6,477 nucleotides of DNA from Deltaproteobacteria bacterium (lineage in GTDB: Bacteria; Desulfobacterota; Desulfobacteria; Desulfobacterales; Desulfobacteraceae): contig JAFCZY010000133.1 in the NCBI GenBank assembly GCA_019314105.1, forward strand, positions 1 through 6,477, read 5' to 3'. The notes below the pieces were generated by a model. It saw nothing but the letters and a program-made list of their open reading frames with translations. It was not told the origin of the DNA and ran no database searches. The position numbers and the translations under genes are program-made. Positions 1 to 5,494 of the stretch are shown here, in pieces. The first letter of the stretch is position 1, and the number at the start of each line of letters is the position of its first letter.

Positions 1-204
1 ATCCAGGCACAGAAAAATAGTCTGACATAATTAGTTCCATTTTTTCAGGTTATATTGCTTTCTTTTATCGGATGTTAAAATTATTTTTGCAAGGATATTG
101 TAAAATAAGAAATATGTTTTATTGTAAGTAAAATACGAAAACAAACGGGGTCAGGCTTTCCTTATTGTAAGGAAAGCCTGACCCCATCTATATAAGGAGC
201 CAAA
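1..204 (+). promoter_or_regulatory. AT-rich lon upstream region with leader
   Basis: No convincing coding sequence is visible here. The stretch from about 60 to 140 is AT-rich and should hold the lon promoter, but no strong sigma-70 pair stands out. The best candidates are a TAAAAT -10-like hexamer at 129-134 with no good -35, and TTGTAA (98-103) with TATTGT (120-125) at a 16-bp spacing. If the 129-134 box is used, the transcript would begin just ahead of the hairpin at 147-185. I see no clear heat-shock (sigma-32) promoter. The lon ribosome binding site AAGGAG lies at 194-199, five bases before the ATG. The gene upstream of position 1 is not in the window. Confidence 0.35.
147..185. repeat. 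Perfect 18-bp inverted repeat, REP-like hairpin
   Basis: The left arm at 147-164 (starting GGGGTCAGGC) is exactly complementary to the right arm at 168-185 (ending GCCTGACCCC), with a 3-base TTG loop. No T-tract follows the right arm, so it does not look like an intrinsic terminator. It ends 8 bases before the lon ribosome binding site and so lies in the probable 5' leader. From memory, GGGGTCAGG...CCTGACCCC palindromes are common dispersed repeats in proteobacterial genomes and occur beside REP-associated tyrosine (Y1/IS200-like) transposases. Assigning it to such a family is an inference, since only one copy is present in this window. Confidence 0.75.
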
Positions 205-705
205 ATGGCTGAAGCAGATATTGATGATTTAATTGAAATCATAGAAAAAGAAAGCAATATAGAGGATATTCCGACATGTCTTCCCATGATGCCGGTGAGA
301 GATATTGTTGTGTTTACCGATATGCTGCTGCCATTATTTGTCGGGCGAAAGAAATCTATTAAGGCAATTGAAGAGAGTATTGAATATGATCGCTATATAT
401 TCCTGACAGCTCAGAAAGATGCTGAATTGGAAAAGCCGACCGTTGAAGATGTTTATACCATTGGTACGGTTGGCAGAATCCAAAAAATGATCAAGTTACC
501 GGACGGCAGAATTAAGGCGCTGGTTCAGGGGATAACCAAGGCAAAAGTATTGGAATATGTCAAAACGAAGCCTTTCTTTAAAGTTCAGATTGAATGTTTA
601 AAGGATACGGATTCCAGGGAACTCAATATTGAAGATGAGGCCTTGATGCGGAATGTTAAAGAAGCCAGTGAAAAATTGCTGGCGCTCAAAGGCGAGTTTT
701 CTTGA
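205..705 (+). CDS. lon: Lon protease N-terminal (substrate-recognition) fragment
   Basis: This is a 166-residue product from ATG 205 with a good AAGGAG site at 194-199. After an acidic leader of about 25 residues it carries the LON substrate-binding (LAN/PUA-like) domain, beginning LPMMPVRDIVVF at residues 26-37, with the typical LPLFVGRKKSIKAIE following. The TIGTVGRIQKMIKLPDGRIKALVQG stretch is the family core, near residues 86-110. In an intact Lon this cytoplasmic domain binds misfolded and regulatory substrates and passes them to the AAA+ ring. Here the frame closes at TGA 703-705 just after the first helix following that subdomain, so the fragment has no ATPase or protease activity of its own. 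Family identity is very secure; whether a stable protein is made is unknown. Confidence 0.85.
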   Translation: MAEADIDDLIEIIEKESNIEDIPTCLPMMPVRDIVVFTDMLLPLFVGRKKSIKAIEESIEYDRYIFLTAQKDAELEKPTVEDVYTIGTVGRIQKMIKLPDGRIKALVQGITKAKVLEYVKTKPFFKVQIECLKDTDSRELNIEDEALMRNVKEASEKLLALKGEFS

Positions 706-2500
706 GGATGCTCAGGGGTTACTTGAAATTATAGATGGCAATGAACGGTTGAAAAAGGTGAATGATCTTTTGGCAAAAGAGCTGGATCTTTCAACGGTTC
801 AGGCCAAAATTCAAATAGATGTCAAGGATGAAATTTCGAGAAATCAAAGGGATTATTACCTTAGAGAACAGGTAAAGGCCATTCACAGGGAGCTGGGGGA
901 TAGTGATGAAAAGCTTGCTGAAATAAAAGAGTTTAAAGTAAAAATTAAGAAATGCAAAATGCCGAAAGAGTGTGAAAAAGAGGCCAAAAAGCAGCTGAAA
1001 CGTCTCGAACAGATGCATTCTGATTCCTCTGAAGCTTCGGTTGTAAGGACCTATCTTGATTGTATTGTCGAGTTGCCCTGGAGCAAAGCAACAAAAGATT
1101 TTCTTAATATTCCCAAATCCCAGGAAGTTCTGGATAAAAATCATTTTGGTCTGGAAAAGGTTAAAGAAAGAATTCTTGAGTATTTAAGTGTCAGAAAGTT
1201 AAATCCTAAAAAAAAGGGACAGATCATTTGTTTTGTGGGGCCTCCGGGTGTCGGGAAAACATCGCTGGGCCAGGCTATTGCCAAAGCCATGAAGCGTAAG
1301 TTTCATCGGGTATCTCTGGGCGGCATCAGAGATGAGGCTGAAATCAGGGGTCACAGAAGAACCTATATCGGTTCCATGCCGGGAAGGATTTTGCAGGGGT
1401 TGCGGCAATGCAATACAAATAACCCCGTATTTATGCTGGATGAAATCGACAAGCTGGGAAATGATTTCCGGGGAGATCCTTCTTCAGCCCTTTTAGAGGC
1501 CCTTGATCCTGAGCAGAACTTTGAGTTTTCAGATCATTATTTAAATATGCCGTTTGATCTTTCCAATGTGCTTTTTATCCTGACCGCCAATGTTTCCGAC
1601 ACCATTCCGTCTGCTTTGCTGGACAGGATGGAGGTGATTAGAATCACCGGATATACCCGCCAGGAAAAAAAAGTGATTGCTCAAAATCATCTTTTCCCCA
1701 AAAAATTGAAAGACAACGGGCTGATCCGCAGGTCTATTCATGTCAGCTCCGGAGCCATGGAAACGATTATTGCAGAATATACACTGGAAGCGGGTTTGCG
1801 GGGCCTTGAAAGGAAACTGGATGCCATCTGTAGAAAAATTGCAAGAAAAATTGCAGAGGGTAAAAAAGGCAAATTTTCAATAACCATGCAAAATCTTACA
1901 AAATATCTGGGGCCGCCAAAATATGTCACCGAGCTTGACCAGGAAGAAAGTCAGGTGGGTCTGGCAACAGGGCTTGCATGGACGGAAGTCGGTGGAGAAT
2001 CTCTTTATATTGAAGTGTCACTTTACCAGGGAAAAGGAGAACTGCTGGTCACCGGTCAGATCGGTGATGTGATGCAGGAATCGGCCAGGGCTGCCCTTAC
2101 CTATACAAAAGCCAATGCAGATAAGTTTGATATAAAAAAAGAAGATATTGATAATAATGATATTCATCTTCATGTGCCGGCAGGTGCCATTCCAAAAGAT
2201 GGCCCTTCCGCTGGAATTGCCATGGCAACCGCACTGATTTCAGCATTTACAGGCCGGAAGGTGAACAATAAAGTAGGGATGACCGGTGAAATATCTTTAA
2301 GGGGAAGAGTCCTTCCCATTGGCGGGCTGAAAGAAAAAGCCCTTGGTGCTTTAAGGGCCGGTATTGAACATATCATTATTCCGGAAAAAAATAAAAATGA
2401 TTTATATGATATGCCAAAGGTGATTAAAAATAAAATAAAGTTTACCTGTGTCAGGGATATCCAGGAAGTCCTTGAAATTGCCCTGGAAGAAAAGGTCTGA
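653..2500 (+). CDS. lon: Lon protease AAA+ ATPase and protease fragment
   Basis: This frame holds the catalytic part of the ATP-dependent serine protease Lon, which degrades misfolded and short-lived proteins in the cytoplasm as a hexamer. Lon homology begins at LEDAQ (about 701). The 16 residues from ATG 653 to that point are out-of-frame reading of the upstream fragment. In order there follow the coiled-coil arm (QRDYYLREQVKAIHRELG), Walker A GPPGVGKTS at nt 1238-1264, Walker B FMLDEID at 1430-1450, the LLDRMEVI segment, and the protease domain starting near GLAWTEVGGESLYIE. The catalytic serine lies in PKDGPSAG (Ser codon 2207-2209) and the partner lysine in the GGLKEK motif near 2321-2338. 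All key residues are present. Translation would need reinitiation at ATG 653, where only a weak GAGG lies 12 bases upstream, or a frameshift. Confidence 0.85.
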   Translation: MLKKPVKNCWRSKASFLEDAQGLLEIIDGNERLKKVNDLLAKELDLSTVQAKIQIDVKDEISRNQRDYYLREQVKAIHRELGDSDEKLAEIKEFKVKIKKCKMPKECEKEAKKQLKRLEQMHSDSSEASVVRTYLDCIVELPWSKATKDFLNIPKSQEVLDKNHFGLEKVKERILEYLSVRKLNPKKKGQIICFVGPPGVGKTSLGQAIAKAMKRKFHRVSLGGIRDEAEIRGHRRTYIGSMPGRILQGLRQCNTNNPVFMLDEIDKLGNDFRGDPSSALLEALDPEQNFEFSDHYLNMPFDLSNVLFILTANVSDTIPSALLDRMEVIRITGYTRQEKKVIAQNHLFPKKLKDNGLIRRSIHVSSGAMETIIAEYTLEAGLRGLERKLDAICRKIARKIAEGKKGKFSITMQNLTKYLGPPKYVTELDQEESQVGLATGLAWTEVGGESLYIEVSLYQGKGELLVTGQIGDVMQESARAALTYTKANADKFDIKKEDIDNNDIHLHVPAGAIPKDGPSAGIAMATALISAFTGRKVNNKVGMTGEISLRGRVLPIGGLKEKALGALRAGIEHIIIPEKNKNDLYDMPKVIKNKIKFTCVRDIQEVLEIALEEKV

Positions 2501-2505
2501 ATAAA

Positions 2506-3192
2506 GTGAAGCTTCTTTGTCTGAGTACAGCAGAACCCGGATGCAGCCTTGCTGTTATTGATGGGAAGTCCATTGTCTGTGAGGAGTTCTGGGAAGCCAG
2601 ACTGACCCATTCCAAACGACTGGTAACAATGATTGAACATATGGTTGAAAAGCGGGCTTTTATGACACTTTCTGATATTGACGGATTTGTTGCCGCCAGA
2701 GGCCCGGGCAGCTTTACCGGTCTTCGTATTGGTATCAGTGTGGTCAAGGGAATGGCCTATGCCATGGGAAAACCCGACGTTGGTGTTTCAAGTCTGGATG
2801 GTATTGGGTTTCGGTTTGTTCATTCATCAATTCCGGTTTGTGTCATGATGGATGCCAGGAGAAATGAAGTTTATTGTGCTGTCTATCAATTTGATCATGG
2901 CAGTCTGGTATCGAAAAGTCAGGAAAGGGTTGTCAGCCCTGAAGAGGCTGTTGACATGGCAAATGGGCCTGCAGTGTTCGCAGGATCGGGATCAAAAGCC
3001 TACAGAGACATCATTGCACAGACAGCGGACCATCCTGTCATTGCCCATGAGTTTTTGGATTCTGTCACCGCAACGGCACTGGTACGGGCGCTCTATTTAA
3101 AAGAAGATTTTCTTAATGACCCTGAGAACAGTCTTGTTCCCAGCTATATCAGAAAGTCCGATGCCCAATTGCAATTTGTTGACCCAACTTAG
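2506..3192 (+). CDS. tsaB: tRNA t6A biosynthesis protein TsaB (YeaZ)
   Basis: TsaB is the scaffold partner of TsaD in the TsaBDE complex, which transfers the threonylcarbamoyl group to A37 of ANN-reading tRNAs in the cytoplasm. The product is 228 residues, close to the usual length of about 230. It starts MKLLCLSTAEPGCSLAV, the ASKHA-fold first strand of the family, and has the conserved THSKRL at 34-39 and the signature GPGSFTGLRIG at 66-76. The start is GTG 2506, with AAAGG at 2491-2495 inside the lon end. It lies only 5 nt after the lon stop, so the two are probably co-transcribed. The C-terminal end (PSYIRKSDAQ) is also typical of the family. No defect is visible. TsaC, TsaD and TsaE are not in this window. 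Confidence 0.93.
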   Translation: MKLLCLSTAEPGCSLAVIDGKSIVCEEFWEARLTHSKRLVTMIEHMVEKRAFMTLSDIDGFVAARGPGSFTGLRIGISVVKGMAYAMGKPDVGVSSLDGIGFRFVHSSIPVCVMMDARRNEVYCAVYQFDHGSLVSKSQERVVSPEEAVDMANGPAVFAGSGSKAYRDIIAQTADHPVIAHEFLDSVTATALVRALYLKEDFLNDPENSLVPSYIRKSDAQLQFVDPT

Positions 3193-3208
3193 ATTTGAAA
3201 ACTGGATA

Positions 3209-3238
3209 TTGACATTGGTAAGGATATTTTGATAGTAT
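3209..3238 (+). promoter_or_regulatory. Candidate sigma-70 promoter for psd
   Basis: A consensus -35 hexamer TTGACA at 3209-3214 is followed after 18 bases by TAGTAT at 3233-3238, a 4/6 match to TATAAT. Transcription would begin near 3245, giving a leader of about 24 nt before the psd ATG at 3269. It sits in the only sizeable gap of the + strand run (76 nt between tsaB and psd), which supports a real start point. No terminator lies upstream in this gap, so read-through from tsaB is also possible. Confidence 0.5.
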
Positions 3239-3268
3239 AGACAGGATATGGTTTTGGAAAGTTAAATT

Positions 3269-3931
3269 ATGGATAATTCAAAATGGCCGGCCCGGGCGAT
3301 TTTACCTATTGCACAACCCGGGCTGATATTTGTTTTTATAGCCATCCTCATTACGGGGATGCTTTTTTATTTTGGGTGGGGGGTGTTTGCCTGGATCGGC
3401 CTTGCTGTTACGTTGTTTGTCGGTTGGTTTTTTAGAGATCCTGATCGGGATATTCCCCAGGATGAGAAAAGCCTTGTTTCGCCTGCTGACGGCAAGGTGA
3501 TCATTGTTGAAAAACAGAAAAAATGCGATTATTTATCCGATCCCTGCACCAAGGTCAGTATTTTTATGAATGTGTTTAATGTTCATGTGAATCGGGTGCC
3601 GTTTGACGGAGTGGTTCAAAAGGTTTTGTATCATCCCGGGAAGTTTATGAATGCTTCGTTTGATAAGGCATCCACACACAATGAAAGGAATGCGTTAATT
3701 GTTAAAACAGCGGATGATGAAAGCTTTGCTGTCGTCCAGATAGCCGGTCTTATTGCCAGAAGGATTGTTAATTGTGTCAAAGCGGGTGAAAAAATTAGAA
3801 AAGGGGATCGGTATGGTATGATTCGGTTTGGTTCCCGTCTTGATTTATATCTACCCGATGATTTTGATGTTGCGGTTAATATCGGTGACAAAACAAAAGC
3901 CGGCGCAACCGTCATTGGATACATGAAATAG
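3269..3931 (+). CDS. psd: Phosphatidylserine decarboxylase proenzyme, short type
   Basis: Psd converts phosphatidylserine to phosphatidylethanolamine at the inner membrane. The 220-residue proenzyme has two hydrophobic segments (about 16-34 and 36-54), then the typical FFRDPDR at 54-60 and SPADGKV at 71-77, whose Asp is the likely self-processing base. NVHVNRVPFDG at 104-114 carries the conserved His. The self-cleavage site is in RFGSRLDLYLP: cutting between Gly188 and Ser189 would give a beta chain and a short alpha chain whose Ser becomes the pyruvoyl cofactor. The short length and the GS (rather than LGST) site match the compact Psd class found in many non-enteric bacteria and archaea. ATG 3269 has GGAAAG at 3256-3261. 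The usual partner pssA is not in the window. Confidence 0.93.
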   Translation: MDNSKWPARAILPIAQPGLIFVFIAILITGMLFYFGWGVFAWIGLAVTLFVGWFFRDPDRDIPQDEKSLVSPADGKVIIVEKQKKCDYLSDPCTKVSIFMNVFNVHVNRVPFDGVVQKVLYHPGKFMNASFDKASTHNERNALIVKTADDESFAVVQIAGLIARRIVNCVKAGEKIRKGDRYGMIRFGSRLDLYLPDDFDVAVNIGDKTKAGATVIGYMK

Positions 3932-3981
3932 GTGATAAAGCGGTTTAAAAAATAAATAAATTATATGGAGTGAATTTTAGT

Positions 3982-4449
3982 TTGGATCAAATACCCATTA
4001 CAAAACAAGGCTATGTAGTTTTAAAAAAAGAATTTGAAAGATTAAAAACAATTGAGCGGCCTGATAATATCAAAGCAATTGAAGTCGCCCGAGCTCATGG
4101 TGATCTGTCGGAAAATGCTGAATATCATGCGGCAAAGGAACGCCAGTCATTCCTTGAGGGCAGGATCGGTGAGATCGGTTATAAGCTGGGGAATGCAAGA
4201 ATCATTGATCCTGCAACAGTTCCCAAAGATATTGTGAGGTTTGCATGTCGGGTCCTTGTAGAAAATCTGGATTCTCAGGAAGAAGTGGAATACATGATTG
4301 TCGGTCCTGATGAAGCAGATATAAAACAGGGAAAAATATCCGTATCTTCCCCGTTAGGCAGTGCTCTTATCGGTAAGAAACCCGGAGATGAGGCAGTATT
4401 ACAGGCTCCCGGTGGTAAAAGAGTCTATGAGATAATAGATATTCTTTAA
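3982..4449 (+). CDS. greA: Transcription elongation factor GreA
   Basis: GreA enters the RNA polymerase secondary channel and stimulates cleavage of backtracked RNA. The product is 155 residues if started at TTG 3982. The N-terminal coiled coil runs to about residue 75 and contains RAHGDLSENAEYHAAKERQ. The tip acidic residues fall at Asp41 and Glu44, exactly the E. coli numbering with this start. The C-terminal FKBP-like domain holds VGPDEADIKQGKISVSSPLGSALIGK, a near-consensus stretch. A GTG at 3970 would add four residues, but the GGAG at 3967-3970 overlaps that codon and so cannot serve it. The same GGAG is 11 bases before TTG 3982, so TTG is preferred. It follows psd by 50 nt with no terminator and precedes rpoZ by 24 nt. 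Confidence 0.92.
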   Translation: MDQIPITKQGYVVLKKEFERLKTIERPDNIKAIEVARAHGDLSENAEYHAAKERQSFLEGRIGEIGYKLGNARIIDPATVPKDIVRFACRVLVENLDSQEEVEYMIVGPDEADIKQGKISVSSPLGSALIGKKPGDEAVLQAPGGKRVYEIIDIL

Positions 4450-4460
4450 TATATAATTTT

Positions 4461-4465
4461 GGAGG
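4461..4465 (+). promoter_or_regulatory. Strong ribosome binding site fixing the TTG start of rpoZ
   Basis: GGAGG at 4461-4465 is the strongest Shine-Dalgarno match in the window. It sits 8 bases before TTG 4474, which is followed by the ARVTIED start of omega. It therefore supports TTG as the true initiator, since no ATG or GTG codes the expected N-terminus. Confidence 0.75.
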
Positions 4466-4473
4466 TATAAGTT

Positions 4474-4677
4474 TTGGCACGAGTTACTATTGAAGATTGT
4501 TTGAAAAATGTAGACAATAGATTTACCCTTGTTCACCTTGCAGCAAAAAGAATCAGACAGGTAAGAGAAGGGTCGGATTTATTGGTGAAATCATCCAATA
4601 ATGAGGATGTTGTCACTGTTTTAAGGGAGATTGCAGCCGGCAGGGTTGTTGCAAAAAAAAAAGAAGAACAGGAATAG
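4474..4677 (+). CDS. rpoZ: DNA-directed RNA polymerase omega subunit
   Basis: Omega is the small RNA polymerase subunit that helps fold and dock beta-prime and, in many proteobacteria, forms part of a ppGpp site. The product is 67 residues, short compared with the 91 of E. coli but usual for this group. It begins MARVTIEDCLKNVDNRFTLVHLAAKRIRQ, nearly the family consensus, followed by the helix around NNEDVVTVLREIAAGRV. Initiation is at TTG 4474. The tail is a charged KKKEEQE, encoded partly by a run of ten A residues (4653-4662), which could allow slippage. Its location directly after greA fits a transcription-factor pair. Confidence 0.93.
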   Translation: MARVTIEDCLKNVDNRFTLVHLAAKRIRQVREGSDLLVKSSNNEDVVTVLREIAAGRVVAKKKEEQE

Positions 4678-4698
4678 TTGGAAAATCGGAGATTGGAA

Positions 4699-5478
4699 AT
4701 GATAGACATCCAAAATCAACCTGATTACAGGAATATCCCCATTGATAAGGTCGGGATAAAGGACTTGAAATACCCGATTAAAGTTCTGGATAAAGACACA
4801 GGAGTGCAATCTACTGTCGCACAAATCAATATGTATGTCGATTTGCCCCACCAGTCCAAGGGAACCCATATGAGCAGATTTGTTGAAATCCTGCACCTGT
4901 TCAGGACCAAGGTGTCTTTGGAATCCTTAACCTATATTCTCGAAGACATGAAGGAAATCCTCGGGGCTCAATCTTCTCATATTGAAATTACCTTCCCCTA
5001 TTTTATTGAGAAAAGATCCCCGGAGACGGGTTCAAAAGGTCTGATGGATTATACCTGTTCCATATTCGGGTCTTCGAATGGAAAAATAAATACGGATATT
5101 GTTTTGAAGGTGGCTGTCCCCGTCACATCAGTGTGTCCCTGTTCAAAGGAGATCAGTGACTACGGTGCCCACAATCAACGGGGAGAAGTGCTGGTCAGTA
5201 CCCGGTTTAAAAAATTTATCTGGATAGAAGATATTGTTGACCTTGTGGAGGCATCGGCGTCCTGTGATATTTTTTCTGTATTGAAAAGAAAAGATGAAAA
5301 GTTTGTGACTGAAAAGGCCTATGATAATCCCAAATTTGTGGAAGATATCGTAAGGGATGTTGCAAAAGCACTCATGGCGGATAATAATATTACCTGGTTT
5401 TCCGTCAGTGCAGAAAATTTTGAATCCATCCATAATCACAGTGCCTATGCGTATATTGAAAAAGGATCAGCTTCTTAA
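4699..5478 (+). CDS. folE2: GTP cyclohydrolase FolE2 (type IB)
   Basis: FolE2 converts GTP to 7,8-dihydroneopterin triphosphate, the first step of folate and pterin synthesis. It is the type IB enzyme, which replaces zinc-dependent FolE in many bacteria. The product is 259 residues from ATG 4699, preceded by GGAG at 4688-4691. An in-frame TTG at 4678, directly after the rpoZ stop, would add seven residues that do not resemble the family start, so ATG is chosen. Family marks are RNIPIDKVG (11-19), the KGTHMSRFVE stretch (54-63), SVCPCSKEISDYGAHNQRG (144-162, with the conserved Cys148 and His158), the Glu in FVEDIVRD near 215, and IHNHSAYA near 244-251. All expected active-site and metal-binding residues appear present. 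No Zur-type operator is visible. It ends 16 nt from the convergent carboxypeptidase gene. Confidence 0.93.
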   Translation: MIDIQNQPDYRNIPIDKVGIKDLKYPIKVLDKDTGVQSTVAQINMYVDLPHQSKGTHMSRFVEILHLFRTKVSLESLTYILEDMKEILGAQSSHIEITFPYFIEKRSPETGSKGLMDYTCSIFGSSNGKINTDIVLKVAVPVTSVCPCSKEISDYGAHNQRGEVLVSTRFKKFIWIEDIVDLVEASASCDIFSVLKRKDEKFVTEKAYDNPKFVEDIVRDVAKALMADNNITWFSVSAENFESIHNHSAYAYIEKGSAS

Positions 5479-5494
5479 TTGCCCCCAGAACTAT

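Larger units (their letters stand above)
205..2500 (+). pseudogene. lon: lon gene broken by internal deletion and frameshift
   Basis: Both parts are clearly Lon and collinear, but they lie in different frames. Frame 1 reads through ...LLALKGEFS and hits TGA at 703-705. Frame 2 resumes as LEDAQGLLEIID from 701. Compared with E. coli Lon as I recall it, the segment PEVLxxLxxIDDPxRLADxIAxxMPLK, about 27 residues between these two points, is absent. The shift from frame 1 to frame 2 requires a loss of 3n+2 bases, which fits about 80 or 83 nt. The sum of the parts plus the missing segment, about 790 residues, is a normal Lon length. The lost piece lies in the second, helical part of the N-terminal domain. 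It could be a real pseudogene, a split but partly active gene, or a local assembly collapse. Confidence 0.75.

Noticed and set aside
147..185. Intrinsic terminator of an upstream gene
   Set aside because: The stem is strong, but no T-run follows either arm on either strand, so it does not fit an intrinsic terminator.
697..706. Programmed +1 frameshift in lon like that of prfB
   Set aside because: The TCT-T slip site pairs poorly after a +1 move, and about 27 conserved residues would still be missing, so a deletion explains the data better.
2170..2747. Long antisense open frames over the lon end and tsaB
   Set aside because: They are shadows of well-supported genes on the + strand, with no recognisable protein family and no ribosome binding context.
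4452..4457. Perfect TATAAT hexamer just before rpoZ, possible -10 box
   Set aside because: No acceptable -35 lies 16-18 bases upstream, and a start near 4464 would remove or cut the GGAGG ribosome binding site, so it is probably an AT-rich coincidence.
4678..4680. TTG 4678 as the start of folE2
   Set aside because: It abuts the rpoZ stop and adds seven residues unlike the family start; ATG 4699 has a well-spaced GGAG and gives the expected N-terminus.
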